A stretch of 64,000 bases of DNA from Methylotenera sp. (GTDB taxonomy: Bacteria; Pseudomonadota; Gammaproteobacteria; Burkholderiales; Methylophilaceae): assembly GCA_030693535.1 (NCBI GenBank), contig JAUYAL010000074.1, positions 173,142-237,141 of the forward strand. Direction: 5' to 3'. Under the pieces are notes generated by a model. The model did no database searches. It was not told where the DNA came from and worked only from the letters and a program-made list of their open reading frames with translations. The number at the start of each line of letters is the position of its first letter. The first letter of the stretch is position 1. A program made the translations under genes and the position numbers. Positions 9,843 to 21,392 of this stretch are shown here, piece after piece.

Positions 9843-9872
9843 ATTATCACACCTAATGCAACATTGTTGCAA
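9843..9872 (-). promoter_or_regulatory. zur promoter with operator palindrome
   Basis: The palindrome TGCAACATTGTTGCA occupies 9857-9871. On the minus strand a promoter can be read as TTGCAA (9867-9872), an 18-nt spacer and GATAAT (9843-9848), about 63 nt before the repressor's ATG. The palindrome therefore fills the spacer and -35. It matches the two sites before zigA in both arms (TGCAAC and GTTGCA). Confidence 0.7.
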
Positions 9873-9936
9873 TTTTTGCATAAAAGTGAAGTTAATATCA
9901 ATCACGATATTGCCTATTCATCTTTATACTTAATGC

Positions 9937-10395
9937 TTATGTTTGTGGCTTTTTAAAGCTATCTACCAATAACAAACCCACACCCAAGCAAATTGCGCTA
10001 TCAGCCACATTAAATGCAGGCCAATACATTTTCTGATAATGGAAATTCAGAAAATCCACCACGTAACCTAATGTCACGCGGTCATACAAATTACCGATTG
10101 CACCACCCAACACTAAGGCTAAACCTACACAAAAAAGCTTCTCAGTACGATGCTTATGCAACAAATAGCTAATGACAACAATCGCAATCAATGAAACGCC
10201 ACTAAAGAACCATTTTTGTAGCCCGCCCGCTTGGGCTAAAAAGCCAAAAGCAGCGCCTTCATTGTGATAGCGCACTAAATCAAAAAAACTGGTAAGAGTG
10301 AGCATTTCACCGTACACAAACGCGCCTTGTATTAAATGTTTGGTGTAAATATCTAGCGCCACTACGACTGCACTAATTGCTAGCCAATTACGCAT
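9937..10395 (-). CDS. lspA: lipoprotein signal peptidase (signal peptidase II)
   Basis: A 152-residue four-helix inner membrane aspartyl protease that cleaves prolipoprotein signal peptides after lipidation. The two catalytic aspartates lie in YVVDF (D114) and FNVADS (D132); the conserved GNLYDR motif is at 101-106. I start it at the ATG at 10393-10395 (MRNWLAIS) rather than a longer upstream extension, because this matches family length and gives an 8-nt overlap with the end of ileS, implying translational coupling. It is the last gene of murJ-ribF-ileS-lspA. Confidence 0.95.
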   Translation of the reverse strand: MRNWLAISAVVVALDIYTKHLIQGAFVYGEMLTLTSFFDLVRYHNEGAAFGFLAQAGGLQKWFFSGVSLIAIVVISYLLHKHRTEKLFCVGLALVLGGAIGNLYDRVTLGYVVDFLNFHYQKMYWPAFNVADSAICLGVGLLLVDSFKKPQT

Positions 10396-13261
10396 ATTTA
10401 CGCACCTCGCCACGTCCAAACAAGTTACTAACACAGCGCCCGCAAATGTGTGGGTGTTCAGTATCAGAACCTACGTCGGCACGGTAGTGCCAGCAACGGT
10501 CACATTTTTTATAAGCACTTGGATTTACTAAAACTTTCTGCTCTGCATCACTCGCAACTTTATAAACTTTTGCGCTAGAGGTAATCATTGCTAAACGTAA
10601 ATCATCACCTAAACTATTTAGAGCATCAAAAAAGACTCCAGGCAAATAGAACTCCAATTCAGCTTGCAATGATGAGCCAACCTGACCAGTTGCGCGTAAA
10701 ATTTCGATTTCTTTTGCTGCTAGACTACGTGCGGTAATAATAGCTGCCCACACACTGATGCGTTCTGAACTTAAATCGTGTGCTGGCAAGTCATACCAAA
10801 TATCTTCAAACACCGTTTTATCTGCATCAAGGCCTAACGTTTGCCAAACCTCATTCGCAGTAAAACTCAAAATCGGCGCCATTAATCGCATCATGCAATG
10901 CGTAATGTGATGCAAAGCACTTTGTGCCGCACGGCGTGCTGGAGCGTTCTCACCTGCTGTATAGAGCCTATCTTTGAGAATATCTAGATAAAAACCACCC
11001 AAATCTTCTGAACAGAAACTCACGAATTTTTGTACAGCCAAATGAAATTCATATCGATCATAATCGGCCAATATCTCGATTTGTAGCTTTTGCGTCAGAT
11101 GCAACGCGTAACGGTCAATTTCTAGCCATTCACTGACTGGCAGCAGGTCTTTATTTGCATCAAAATCGGCAATATTTGCCAATAAAAACTTCATGGTATT
11201 ACGAATACGGCGATAGCTTTCTGCCACACGTTTCAAAATCTCATCTGATATCGTCAATTCGCCAGAGTAATCAGTAGAGGCTGTCCATAAGCGCAGAATA
11301 TCTGCACCATAAGTATCCATCACCTTTTGCGGCGCAACCACGTTACCTTTAGATTTACTCATTTTGTGGCCTGCGCCATCCACAACAAAACCATGGGTAA
11401 GCAAGGCATTGTATGGCGCGCGACCATCAATCGCGCAGCCCGTTAATAAAGAGCTTTGAAACCAGCCACGATGCTGATCTGAACCTTCAAGATACAAATC
11501 AGCAGGAAATGCCAATTCAGTGCGACGCTTTAATACTGCCGCATGTGTTGCGCCAGAATCAAACCACACGTCCAAGGTGTAAGTGACTTTTTTGTATTCA
11601 TTATTCAATACTCTGCAAGCCGCACTGGTATTAGCTTGCAGGAAAGCATCTTCATCTAAACTAAACCAAGCCTCAACGCCTTTTTGTTCCACTAATAGCG
11701 CGGCAGCCTCAAGAAATTCTAAGGTTTGTGGATGTGGCTCACCCGTTTCTTTATGCACAAAAAACGGCATAGGCACGCCCCAATTACGTTGGCGAGATAC
11801 ACACCAATCTGGGCGGTTTTTAATCATCGCCTCTAAACGCGCACGACCCCATGCTGGAAAGAATTCAGTCGCATCCACCGCTTTGTTTGCATACTCGCGC
11901 AAACTGATACCAACAGCGTCTTGCTCATACATACCAATAAACCATTGGTGCGTGGCCAATTGCATCAAAGGCGTTTTGTGGCGCCAGCAATGTGGGAAAC
12001 TATGATTCAAGCGCGTACTTGCAAGCAATGCCCCGCTTTCTGTCATGGCGGCTAAAATCACCTTGTTGGCTTCTTTGCGCTCTAAACCACGAATCGCCGT
12101 AAATTCCACCAACTCACTATTAAAAAACTTGCCGTCACCACCCATTAAAATGCGCGGTTTCTCATTAGGAAAATTGGCTTTCATGACTAACCAGTCATCG
12201 TTACCGTGCGCGGCAGCGGTATGGACTAAGCCTGTACCAGCATCTGTTGTGACGTGGTCACCACAGATGATAGGCACTTGGCGATTATCGAAAGGATGTT
12301 TCAATAAAATTTCACGAGGGGTCCAATTGTCACCACTAGCATCACTTGACTCGCCTACAAACAATGCCCCTTCGCATGAGGCAATAACTGTCGTATCAAG
12401 TTCACCGTATCGATCCAATGTCGCTTGGGCTAAATCATGCGCTAAAATTAATAATCCTTTGCTTGTTTGGATTAAATCGTAAGTTAAATTGGCGTTCACC
12501 GACACAGCTTGGTTGGCTGGTAACGTCCATGGTGTTGTTGTCCAAATCACCGCATAAACATCACCTTGAATTGTTTCTGATAGACCAAAAGCTTCGCTTA
12601 AAGCTACGTTATCAACCACCTTAAAACCCACATCAATCGCAGGCGAGTTCACATCCTCGTATTCGACTTCCGCTTCGGCCAGCGCAGAACCGCAATCCAC
12701 GCACCAATGTACAGGTTTGCTACCTTGGTATAAATAACCATTTTTATAGATTTCACCTAAAGCGCGCATGATGTCAGCTTCGGTTTTAAAATCCATTGTT
12801 AAATATGGGTTATCCCAATCACCCAACACGCCAAGTCGAATAAAGTCTTTCTTTTGCTTTTCAACTTGTTCTGCCGCATAAGCACGACATAACTCACGGA
12901 ATTTGGCAGGATCAATATTTTTACCGTGCTCTTTTTCCACCACCAACTCAATTGGCAAGCCGTGGCAATCCCAACCTGGCACATAAGGCGCATCAAAACC
13001 GCTTAAGGTTTTTGATTTAACAATAATGTCCTTCAATATTTTATTAACAGCGTGGCCAATGTGAATGTCGCCATTGGCATATGGAGGACCATCATGCAGA
13101 ATGAATTTTTTTGCGCCCTTGCGCACTTTTCGAATACGTTCATATAACTTTTTATCTTGCCATTCTTTCAGCCAAGCAGGTTCCCTTTTGGCTAAATCAC
13201 CGCGCATTGGAAACGTGGTTTCAGGTAAGTTAAGTTTATATTTGCTAACTTCTTCGGTCAT
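10388..13261 (-). CDS. ileS: isoleucine-tRNA ligase
   Basis: A 957-residue class Ia aminoacyl-tRNA synthetase that charges tRNA-Ile with isoleucine and edits mis-activated valine. The HIGH motif is at 67-70, the class I KMSKS motif (HKMSKSKGN) near residue 620, and a C-terminal zinc ribbon has cysteines at 920, 923, 940 and 943. The CP1 editing insertion lies between them, with the threonine-rich [10 protein letters not shown] segment. Length is close to the E. coli enzyme (938). It is 64 nt downstream of ribF and overlaps lspA. Confidence 0.97.
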   Translation of the reverse strand: MTEEVSKYKLNLPETTFPMRGDLAKREPAWLKEWQDKKLYERIRKVRKGAKKFILHDGPPYANGDIHIGHAVNKILKDIIVKSKTLSGFDAPYVPGWDCHGLPIELVVEKEHGKNIDPAKFRELCRAYAAEQVEKQKKDFIRLGVLGDWDNPYLTMDFKTEADIMRALGEIYKNGYLYQGSKPVHWCVDCGSALAEAEVEYEDVNSPAIDVGFKVVDNVALSEAFGLSETIQGDVYAVIWTTTPWTLPANQAVSVNANLTYDLIQTSKGLLILAHDLAQATLDRYGELDTTVIASCEGALFVGESSDASGDNWTPREILLKHPFDNRQVPIICGDHVTTDAGTGLVHTAAAHGNDDWLVMKANFPNEKPRILMGGDGKFFNSELVEFTAIRGLERKEANKVILAAMTESGALLASTRLNHSFPHCWRHKTPLMQLATHQWFIGMYEQDAVGISLREYANKAVDATEFFPAWGRARLEAMIKNRPDWCVSRQRNWGVPMPFFVHKETGEPHPQTLEFLEAAALLVEQKGVEAWFSLDEDAFLQANTSAACRVLNNEYKKVTYTLDVWFDSGATHAAVLKRRTELAFPADLYLEGSDQHRGWFQSSLLTGCAIDGRAPYNALLTHGFVVDGAGHKMSKSKGNVVAPQKVMDTYGADILRLWTASTDYSGELTISDEILKRVAESYRRIRNTMKFLLANIADFDANKDLLPVSEWLEIDRYALHLTQKLQIEILADYDRYEFHLAVQKFVSFCSEDLGGFYLDILKDRLYTAGENAPARRAAQSALHHITHCMMRLMAPILSFTANEVWQTLGLDADKTVFEDIWYDLPAHDLSSERISVWAAIITARSLAAKEIEILRATGQVGSSLQAELEFYLPGVFFDALNSLGDDLRLAMITSSAKVYKVASDAEQKVLVNPSAYKKCDRCWHYRADVGSDTEHPHICGRCVSNLFGRGEVRKYA

Positions 13262-13285
13262 TTTAAATCTCTAATCAATCTTAAT

Positions 13286-13315
13286 CGTCATTCCGACGAA
13301 AGTCGGAATCCAGCG
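13286..13315. repeat. short palindromic intergenic repeat
   Basis: A hairpin-forming segment in the 64-nt gap between ribF and ileS: ATTCCGAC, a GAAA loop region, GTCGGAAT (13290-13309), flanked by CGTC and CCAGCG. Its form matches the dispersed palindromes of the type GTCATTCC...GGAATCCAG common in proteobacterial intergenic DNA. Only this clear copy is present here. Confidence 0.5.
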
Positions 13316-13325
13316 TCTTCACTAC

Positions 13326-14243
13326 TTATTCAATTTGAGACGGAGCGGCAGCTTCAAAATAGCTTTTTGCCGCCACAACATCTTTTGCAATTTGTGCCTT
13401 GAGTGCATCTAAGTCATCAAATTTTATTTCATCGCGTATTTTATGAAAAAATTCTACATGCACATGTTTACCGTATAAATTTTTATTAAAATCAATAACA
13501 TGAACTTCAAGCATCAATTTTGATACACCAGAAATAGTCGGTCGCATGCCTAAATTAGCCACACTATTCAAACCGTCTAATTTTACCGCATACACGCCTG
13601 TCAGGGCGGGGCGCTCATGTCGCATATGAACATTGGCGGTAGGGAATCCTAACTGCCGACCTCTTTTAGCGCCATGTACAACTTTTCCGCTGATACTATA
13701 AGGACGATTCAACAGCAGTTGAGCCATTTGTAAATCACCCGCGGCTAAAGCATTACGTACGCGCGTGCTAGAAACTCTTACAGCATTTAAATCTATTTGT
13801 GGCAAGCTAATCAGATTAAATTTAGCCTCTATAAAATCTACAATAGATCCCGCACGCATCGCACCAAATCTAAAGTCTTCACCGACTAAGATAGAGTTTG
13901 CATTGAGTGAATTTCGCAAAATTGTTTGCATAAATTCTTGTGGCGTTAATCCGGCAAGTCGTCTATTAAAACGACATACATAGGTTTTTTCAATTCCAGC
14001 TTCAGCAAAATACTCAAGCTTTTCACGTATTGAACTAAGGCGGGGTGGTGCGCTTTCTGGCGCAAAAAACTCGCGTGGATGCGGTTCAAACGTCATCACA
14101 GCAGAACTTATGTTAAGTTTTTTTGCTGTCTCAGTTAGTTGTCTCAATAGGGCCTGATGCCCAAGGTGCATACCATCAAAATTACCTATTGTAAGCGCAC
14201 ACGGAGACTGCAACATCGTTGGCATGTGTCTAAAAACTTGCAT
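13326..14243 (-). CDS. ribF: bifunctional riboflavin kinase / FAD synthetase
   Basis: A 305-residue protein. The N-terminal nucleotidyltransferase domain (about 1-180) has the signature GNFDGMHLGHQ (about 21-31) and makes FAD from FMN. The C-terminal flavokinase domain (about 185-300) has GRQLGFPTAN (about 200-209) and phosphorylates riboflavin. It begins immediately after the murJ stop codon (no gap) and precedes ileS, the conserved order in betaproteobacteria. No FMN riboswitch is present, as expected for an operon-internal gene. Confidence 0.96.
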   Translation of the reverse strand: MQVFRHMPTMLQSPCALTIGNFDGMHLGHQALLRQLTETAKKLNISSAVMTFEPHPREFFAPESAPPRLSSIREKLEYFAEAGIEKTYVCRFNRRLAGLTPQEFMQTILRNSLNANSILVGEDFRFGAMRAGSIVDFIEAKFNLISLPQIDLNAVRVSSTRVRNALAAGDLQMAQLLLNRPYSISGKVVHGAKRGRQLGFPTANVHMRHERPALTGVYAVKLDGLNSVANLGMRPTISGVSKLMLEVHVIDFNKNLYGKHVHVEFFHKIRDEIKFDDLDALKAQIAKDVVAAKSYFEAAAPSQIE

Positions 14244-15788
14244 TTAATGTATTACCCTACGGATATAATCACGTGGTTTAAAACCTAACAACATCAAGGT
14301 TAAAAAGTAGCTAACGCCGCCAAGCGCCACTAAGCCGCCAATATAAAGCAGGCGCTTAATTAGGCTGAAACTTAACCATGCATTGGTATCCCCTTTAGCA
14401 TAATAAAGCGCAACACCCATGACAATCAAGGCAACTGTCAATTTTAGTAAAAAAATAAACCAGCCAGGTTGCAACTTAAAGAAGCCGGATTTTCGTAAAT
14501 GATAATACAGCAAGGTAGCGTTAATACATGCGCCTATGCCAATAGCAAGCGCTAGTCCTGCATGTTTTAAATCCAAACCAAAAACAAACACTACATTCAT
14601 TAATTGCGTAGCGACTAACGTAAACACAGCAATCTTAACAGGTGTTTTTACATTCTGCCGAGCGTAGAAGCCGGGCGCCAAAATTTTAACCAAGATTAAG
14701 CCCAACAAACCTATACTATAAGCAACTAGAGCCTGTTGCGTCATTAATACATCCAACCCAGTAAATTTTCCGTAATGAAATAAAGCAATGACTAACGGCG
14801 CAGCCAATATAGCCAAAGCTAACGCGGCAGGCGCGGCTAATATAAAAGTTAGGCGCAGGCCCCAATCTAACAATTGTGAGTATTCAGTATCGTCTTTACT
14901 TGCATAGGCTTTGGATAAACTTGGTAGCAATATCGTACCCAAAGCCACGCCTAAAACTCCAGTTGGGAACTCCATCAAACGGTCAGCATAATACAACCAC
15001 GAAACGCTACCAGTTGCTAAAAACGAGGCAAATATTGTGTTAATAATCAGCGAAATTTGCGCGACTGAAACACCCAATATCGCCGGACCCATCAGTTTTA
15101 ATATCCGCCAAACCCCTTCGTCATCGCGCCTAATTTCAAATTTTGGCAATAAGCCAATTTGCTTTAAAAACGGGATTTGAAATGCTAATTGTAAAAATCC
15201 ACCAAAGAATACCGCCCAAGCCAACACTTTGATAGGCTCATCAAAATGGTCAGCAAAAAATAAAACAGACACGATCATGCTGACATTCAGCCACACCGGC
15301 GTAAATGCAGGGATGCCAAACTTGTTATAAGTATTGAGAACGCCACCAGCCATTGAAACTAATGAGATAAAGAAAATGTATGGGAAAGTAATACGTAATA
15401 GCTCAACTGTCAGCTGCATTTTGGCATGGTCAGCAGTAAAGCCCGGTGCAATTAAGGCTACGACCAAAGGCGCTGCAAGCATACCAATCAATGTAACGCC
15501 AACTAAAATTAGACCTAGCCATGTAGCTACGCGGTTAATTAAACTATGTGTTTCATCAAAACTACGCTGACTTTTATATTCTGCCAAAATGGGCACAAAA
15601 GCCTGACTAAAAGCGCCTTCAGCAGAAACGCGTCGCAATAAATTAGGGATTTTAAAAGCCACTATAAAAGCATCGCTCAACATACCTGCACCAAACACGC
15701 GTGCAATCAGTGTATCTCGCACAAAACCTAATATACGCGACACAAAGGTCATACTACCGACTTTAGCCAGTGCTTTAAGTAGATTCAT
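14244..15788 (-). CDS. murJ: lipid II flippase MurJ
   Basis: A 514-residue MOP-superfamily membrane protein with about 14 TM helices that flips lipid II for peptidoglycan synthesis. The N-terminus is typical (MNLLKALAKVGSMTFVSRILGFVRD), and the ADAF-like segment AGMLSDAFIVAFKIPN (about 35-50) and basic residues of the central cavity are present. Length matches the family (about 510). It is the first gene of murJ-ribF-ileS-lspA and is divergent from rpsT, a conserved arrangement. Confidence 0.96.
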   Translation of the reverse strand: MNLLKALAKVGSMTFVSRILGFVRDTLIARVFGAGMLSDAFIVAFKIPNLLRRVSAEGAFSQAFVPILAEYKSQRSFDETHSLINRVATWLGLILVGVTLIGMLAAPLVVALIAPGFTADHAKMQLTVELLRITFPYIFFISLVSMAGGVLNTYNKFGIPAFTPVWLNVSMIVSVLFFADHFDEPIKVLAWAVFFGGFLQLAFQIPFLKQIGLLPKFEIRRDDEGVWRILKLMGPAILGVSVAQISLIINTIFASFLATGSVSWLYYADRLMEFPTGVLGVALGTILLPSLSKAYASKDDTEYSQLLDWGLRLTFILAAPAALALAILAAPLVIALFHYGKFTGLDVLMTQQALVAYSIGLLGLILVKILAPGFYARQNVKTPVKIAVFTLVATQLMNVVFVFGLDLKHAGLALAIGIGACINATLLYYHLRKSGFFKLQPGWFIFLLKLTVALIVMGVALYYAKGDTNAWLSFSLIKRLLYIGGLVALGGVSYFLTLMLLGFKPRDYIRRVIH

Positions 15789-15894
15789 GCTTTATATTTT
15801 TTGTTCGAATGGTTGTATAACGACATAATGCGCGATTTTATCATGCCAACTATTATCTTGCGGTAATTACCGAGGATATTTACTCGATTTTAAC

Positions 15895-15923
15895 TTGCAA
15901 TAGTTTTATAAAATGGCTATTAT
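15895..15923 (+). promoter_or_regulatory. predicted rpsT promoter
   Basis: A sigma70-like promoter TTGCAA (15895-15900), a 17-nt spacer and TATTAT (15918-15923), about 54 nt before the rpsT start codon. The -10 matches five of six consensus bases and the -35 four of six. Confidence 0.5.
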
Positions 15924-15977
15924 TATGGGCTTCGTATTTTGAATAGCTTTTAGGCAACTTTTAGGAAATAACCACAG

Positions 15978-16319
15978 ATGGCAAATACCGCACAAGCAAG
16001 AAAACGTGCTCGTCAAGCAGTTAAGCAACGCGCTCACAATGCAAGTTTGCGTTCTACTTTGCGTACAGCGATTAAAAAAATTATTAAAGCAGTAGAAGCT
16101 GGCGATAAAGCAGCAGCTACAGCCGCATACAGTGAAAACGTAAGCGTGATTGACCGCATTGCAGATAAGCAAATTATTCACAAAAACAAAGCATCGCGTC
16201 ATAAAAGCCGCTTAAACGCTGCAATTAAAGCAATGGCAGGTAGCGCGCCAGTTGTTGCTGCAGCTAAAGCTAAGGCCGAGCCAAAAGCTAAAGCAACACC
16301 TAAAGCAAAAACAGTTTAG
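15978..16319 (+). CDS. rpsT: 30S ribosomal protein S20
   Basis: A 113-residue S20 protein. The conserved core ([13 protein letters not shown]... [14 protein letters not shown]) covers about residues 1-88, the full E. coli length. A further 25-residue tail rich in Ala, Lys and Pro ([17 protein letters not shown] region) is added at the C-terminus. S20 binds 16S rRNA helices 9 and 44 in the 30S subunit. It is monocistronic: its own promoter lies upstream, a strong terminator downstream, and it is divergent from murJ. Confidence 0.97.
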   Translation: MANTAQARKRARQAVKQRAHNASLRSTLRTAIKKIIKAVEAGDKAAATAAYSENVSVIDRIADKQIIHKNKASRHKSRLNAAIKAMAGSAPVVAAAKAKAEPKAKATPKAKTV

Positions 16320-16335
16320 TAAAAAATAGTATAGT

Positions 16336-16364
16336 AAAAAAGCCGAACACTGTTCGGCTTTTTT
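16336..16364. terminator. bidirectional Rho-independent terminator between rpsT and purK
   Basis: A perfect stem AGCCGAACA / TGTTCGGCT (16341-16359, one-base centre) flanked by A runs on the left and T runs on the right. It fits a terminator for rpsT and, on the other strand, for purK. Confidence 0.85.
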
Positions 16365-16423
16365 AATGTGCATCAACTTTAAATATGGTGCTCAACATTA
16401 CAATCTGAGCATTAAAAGCCGAA

Positions 16424-17590
16424 TTATTTCAATTCGCCAATATTTAAATCAGCACGCACCTGCATAGCCTGCTTAATAGCCTCATCTCGACTCACATTAA
16501 TCATCGTAAAATGTCCCATTTTACGGCCCGGTCGCGCCTCGTGTTTGCCGTACATATGCATCTTAAGTTGTGGATTATTCAGTGCATTTTGCCACTCAGG
16601 CGACGCTTCCCCTTCAGGCCAAATGTCACCTAACAAATTCACCATCACGGCTGGACTATGTTGCCTAGTGCTACCTAACGGCAACCCTGTCATCACACGC
16701 ACTTGCTGTTCAAACTGATTTGTTATACAGGCATCAATAGTGTAATGGCCAGAGTTATGTGGCCGCGGCGCCATTTCATTCACCAACAACTCGCCGTTAC
16801 ATACAAAAAACTCAACGCCTAACACACCTGTATAAGATAATTTTTCTGCGACTAAAATTGCCAACTTTTGCGCTTGGTGACTAATGGCATCACTACCACG
16901 TGCTGGAACTATTGATACATCCAGGATACCATTCAGATGACTGTTTTCTGCCGTGGGGAATGTAGCAACATTACCATGAACGTCACGGGCAAGTACGACA
17001 GATACCTCGTAATCAAGCTTCAACATTTTTTCTATTACGCACTCTTCGCGCTCAAATTGCATAAATGCCAATTGCGCTTCATGGTGATTTTTAACGCGCG
17101 CCTGGCCTTTGCCATCGTAGCCAAAACGCGCCACCTTTAAAATTGCTGGATAAATGTCGCTATCATCTGCGGGCAAATCTTCAATTTCATTGATCACTTC
17201 GAATGGAGCAACAGGTAGCCCTGAATGTTTAAGAAAGTTTTTCTCACTTACTCTGTGTTGCGCAATGGCTACACTATAAGCACTTGGTCGAACAGGTTTA
17301 GTTTCAGCTAAAAAAGAAAGGGAATCTGCTGGTACATTTTCAAATTCAGTGGTGATTGCTTCGCAAGTATTGGCTAACTTTAATAAAGCCGCTTTGTCAT
17401 CAAATGACTCACAAATATGCATATCCGCAATTTTCCCTGCTGGGCTATTTACATCAGGATCTAATACCGTTACTTTATAGCCCATTTCATGTGCTGCAAT
17501 CACGAAGAGTCTGCCTAACTGACCACCACCCAGCATACCCAGCATTGCAGGTGGAAGAATTACTACATCTTGTTCTAAATTTTTATTCAT
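16424..17590 (-). CDS. purK: N5-carboxyaminoimidazole ribonucleotide synthase
   Basis: A 388-residue ATP-grasp enzyme of purine synthesis that carboxylates AIR with ATP and bicarbonate to N5-CAIR, the substrate of PurE. The N-terminal glycine-rich GMLGGGQLGRLF (about 18-29), the E-F-E-N-V segment (TTEFENVP) and the ATP-grasp motif NEMAPRPHNSGH (about 273-284) are visible. It follows purE by 53 nt on the same strand, giving a purEK operon that ends at the shared terminator. Confidence 0.96.
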   Translation of the reverse strand: MNKNLEQDVVILPPAMLGMLGGGQLGRLFVIAAHEMGYKVTVLDPDVNSPAGKIADMHICESFDDKAALLKLANTCEAITTEFENVPADSLSFLAETKPVRPSAYSVAIAQHRVSEKNFLKHSGLPVAPFEVINEIEDLPADDSDIYPAILKVARFGYDGKGQARVKNHHEAQLAFMQFEREECVIEKMLKLDYEVSVVLARDVHGNVATFPTAENSHLNGILDVSIVPARGSDAISHQAQKLAILVAEKLSYTGVLGVEFFVCNGELLVNEMAPRPHNSGHYTIDACITNQFEQQVRVMTGLPLGSTRQHSPAVMVNLLGDIWPEGEASPEWQNALNNPQLKMHMYGKHEARPGRKMGHFTMINVSRDEAIKQAMQVRADLNIGELK

Positions 17591-17643
17591 ATTATGGTGT
17601 ACTTATGTTTTTAATTTACATCGTATGTCTATACGAACGACTA

Positions 17644-18147
17644 TTATGGCTGCTCAGCTAATACCATTAACTGTACCTTATCTGTCTGCTTTGCGCGAAA
17701 CTCCGCTAGCTTTTGCGCTAAGTCGGCATCATGAATCGCTAATACAGAAGCTGCAAACAAGCCAGCATTGGCGGCTCCTGCCTCACCTATCGCAAAAGTT
17801 GCGACTGGAATGCCTTTAGGCATTTGTACAATAGAAAGTAATGAATCTTGGCCTTGCAGATGTTTAGATGGCACTGGAACACCCAGTACAGGCAAAGTAG
17901 TTTTAGCTGCCACCATGCCAGGCAAGTGTGCGGCGCCGCCTGCGCCTGCAATAATCACTTGGTAACCTTTTTGCGCCGCAGTTTCGGCAAAGCTAAACAT
18001 TAAATCTGGTGTACGGTGTGCTGAAATAACCTCTGCAGTGTAGGCAATATCAAAGTCCGCTAACATTTGAGCGGCTGATTTCATAATAGGCCAATCACTA
18101 TCAGATCCCATAATAATGGCTACTAACGGCTGTTTATTCATCGACAT
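17644..18147 (-). CDS. purE: N5-carboxyaminoimidazole ribonucleotide mutase
   Basis: A 167-residue class I PurE that converts N5-CAIR to CAIR in purine synthesis. The phosphate-binding GSDSDWP (about 14-20), the SAHRTPD motif (about 43-49) with the catalytic His, and [16 protein letters not shown] (about 68-83) are all present. It is the first gene of purEK. Confidence 0.97.
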   Translation of the reverse strand: MSMNKQPLVAIIMGSDSDWPIMKSAAQMLADFDIAYTAEVISAHRTPDLMFSFAETAAQKGYQVIIAGAGGAAHLPGMVAAKTTLPVLGVPVPSKHLQGQDSLLSIVQMPKGIPVATFAIGEAGAANAGLFAASVLAIHDADLAQKLAEFRAKQTDKVQLMVLAEQP

Positions 18148-18211
18148 TCCTTTTTGTTTTATTCTGGCTCGGCATTTAAAATATGTCGATATTAAATACC
18201 TGTCGCCAAAA

Positions 18212-19330
18212 CTATAGCAATACCAAATTATCTCTATGTATTAACTCTGATTCTTCTACATAGCCCAATATCTTTTCAATCTCAGTGCTAGATTTGCGCA
18301 TAATTCGTAAAGTCTCACCAGATGAGTAGTTCACTAATCCACGCGCTATTTCAATACCATTATCGTCACAACATGCAACTACTTCACCACGTTCAAAATT
18401 ACCTTCAACACCTGTGACACCAATAGATAATAAACTTTTACCTTCTTGTTTAATTACTTTTACTGCGCCTGCGTCTAATGTTAATTTACCACGTAATTGC
18501 AAATGATCGGCTAACCACTGTTTGCGAGCAGCAGTTTTCATCTCTAGCGATTGCAAATGTGTACCAATGACCTCACCTAGAGCCAAGCGAACTAGCACGT
18601 CCACTTCGCGACCTGATGCGATCACTGTATGGGCGCCACTGCGCGAGGCGCGCTTAGCTGCGAGAATCTTAGTTAGCATGCCACCAGTCCCCACGTTGCT
18701 ACCTGCACCGCCAGCCATTTGTTCTAGTTTAGCGTCACCCGCTGTGGCGTGCTGTATGAATTTAGCATCTTTATCTTTGCGAGGATCTGCAGAATAGAGC
18801 CCCTGCTGATCTGTTAAAATTACCAACACATCTGCTTCTATTAAATTAGCCACTAATGAACCTAAAGTATCATTGTCACCAAAACGAATTTCGTCGGTCA
18901 CAACTGTATCATTTTCGTTGATGATAGGAATCACTTTTAAGTCTAGCAATGTGCGTAGCGTGCTACGTGCATTTAAGTAACGTTTTCTATCCGCCAAATC
19001 ATCGTGCGTAAGTAGCACTTGTGCTGTATGAAACTGATGCTGACTAAAGCAGCTTTCATACATTTGTACCAAGCCCATTTGACCTACTGCTGCTGCTGCC
19101 TGTAATTCATTCACGGCGGTTGGGCGCTTTTTCCAACCCAACCGTTGCATACCCTCAGCTACAGCTCCACTAGAAACCAATACTATTTGCTTACCTTGCT
19201 GCACCAGTTTGGCTATTTGCGCAGCCCATGCAGCAATCGCGGCTTGATCTAAACCGTTACCATCGTTGGTCACTAAGCTTGAGCCTACTTTTACCACGAT
19301 TACTTTTGCGTCTAATAGTAAAGATTTCAT
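18212..19330 (-). CDS. proB: glutamate 5-kinase
   Basis: A 372-residue enzyme that phosphorylates glutamate in the first step of proline synthesis. An amino-acid kinase domain (about 1-260, with VVKVGSSLV at 11-19 and [12 protein letters not shown] around 215-226) is followed by a PUA domain (about 275-370). It follows obgE by 19 nt, the conserved rplU-rpmA-obgE-proB order. No proA is nearby. Confidence 0.96.
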   Translation of the reverse strand: MKSLLLDAKVIVVKVGSSLVTNDGNGLDQAAIAAWAAQIAKLVQQGKQIVLVSSGAVAEGMQRLGWKKRPTAVNELQAAAAVGQMGLVQMYESCFSQHQFHTAQVLLTHDDLADRKRYLNARSTLRTLLDLKVIPIINENDTVVTDEIRFGDNDTLGSLVANLIEADVLVILTDQQGLYSADPRKDKDAKFIQHATAGDAKLEQMAGGAGSNVGTGGMLTKILAAKRASRSGAHTVIASGREVDVLVRLALGEVIGTHLQSLEMKTAARKQWLADHLQLRGKLTLDAGAVKVIKQEGKSLLSIGVTGVEGNFERGEVVACCDDNGIEIARGLVNYSSGETLRIMRKSSTEIEKILGYVEESELIHRDNLVLL

Positions 19331-19349
19331 TACTTTAAGCTTCTTTGCT

Positions 19350-20453
<1,104 letters not shown>

Positions 20454-20462
20454 TTACCAAAT

Positions 20463-20490
20463 AAAAAAGCCCCATCAATCGATGAGGCTT
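20463..20490 (-). terminator. predicted terminator/attenuator between rpmA and obgE
   Basis: On the minus strand a 10-bp stem AAGCCTCATC / GATGGGGCTT (one G-U pair) with a 4-nt loop is followed by TTTTTAT. It lies 17 nt after rpmA and 18 nt before obgE, so it probably reduces obgE-proB transcription relative to the ribosomal genes. Confidence 0.7.
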
Positions 20491-20507
20491 TAATAAAATC
20501 AAATAAC

Positions 20508-20768
20508 TTAAGCTGCAACAATAATGCTTACAGTATGACGTTTTAATGCACCTTTAATTGCAAAAGCCACTTTACCATCTGCTTTAGCATACAAAGTATG
20601 ATCTTTACCCATGCCTACGTTTTCGCCAGCATGCATTTTTGTACCGCGTTGTCTAACAATGATACTACCCGCTGTCACTACTGTTTCACCAAATGCTTTA
20701 ACACCTAGTCGTTGTGAGTGGGAGTCGCGACCGTTACGTGAACTACCGCCTGCTTTTTTGTGTGCCAT
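20508..20768 (-). CDS. rpmA: 50S ribosomal protein L27
   Basis: An 86-residue L27 with the conserved N-terminus [16 protein letters not shown] that reaches toward the peptidyl transferase centre; there is no Firmicute-type N-terminal extension needing cleavage. The central [15 protein letters not shown] segment is intact. It follows rplU by 33 nt in the same operon. Confidence 0.97.
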   Translation of the reverse strand: MAHKKAGGSSRNGRDSHSQRLGVKAFGETVVTAGSIIVRQRGTKMHAGENVGMGKDHTLYAKADGKVAFAIKGALKRHTVSIIVAA

Positions 20769-20801
20769 GATTTAATCCTTAAGTCTTATTTATTGCTTCA
20801 A

Positions 20802-21167
20802 TTATTCTGCAGCTTTAGCAGCTTTTGCTTTTGCTGGTTTTGTAGCAGCTTGACCTGCAGCTAAAATTTCGCCGATTTGAATTTCAGTAAAACTTTGGCG
20901 ATGACCTTGTGTTTTACGATAATGTTTACGACGGCGGAATTTGAAAATCATTACCTTGTCACCACGACCATGTGAAAGCACGGTTGCTTTAACAGTTGCG
21001 CCGTTAATAATCGGTGAGCCGATAGTAGCTGTTGTGCCATCTGAAACCATTAAAATTTGATCTAACGTCACAGTGCCGCCAACTTCAACTTCTAATTTTT
21101 CTACTTTTAATCTTTCGCCTGCAACTACGCGATATTGCTTACCACCAGTTTTAATTACTGCATACAT
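20802..21167 (-). CDS. rplU: 50S ribosomal protein L21
   Basis: A 121-residue L21. The core [18 protein letters not shown]... [16 protein letters not shown] covers about 1-103; a tail rich in Ala and Lys (about 104-121) is longer than the E. coli protein (103). It binds 23S rRNA near L20. It is the first gene of rplU-rpmA-obgE-proB, divergent from ispB. Confidence 0.96.
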   Translation of the reverse strand: MYAVIKTGGKQYRVVAGERLKVEKLEVEVGGTVTLDQILMVSDGTTATIGSPIINGATVKATVLSHGRGDKVMIFKFRRRKHYRKTQGHRQSFTEIQIGEILAAGQAATKPAKAKAAKAAE

Positions 21168-21392
21168 GATTTTAGCCTTAAATTACGCTTTCTAAAGAAC
21201 TGGGCATTATACGCACATAATGATGCAAAGCAAACCATAATCGCAACCAAATTCAAAAAATTACAACTCTTGCACGAATGGATGATTATCTCACTATTTA
21301 TTAGCCGCTGTGAGCCTAATTGCAAAGCATATTACCAACCAAAAAATTGACTGTGCTAAAATATTCGCAACTTCTTAAGGTTTATTATCTTG

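Noticed and set aside
11583..12624. Several plus-strand open frames of 68-145 codons
   Set aside because: They lie antisense to ileS, an unambiguous gene, and show no plausible protein features.
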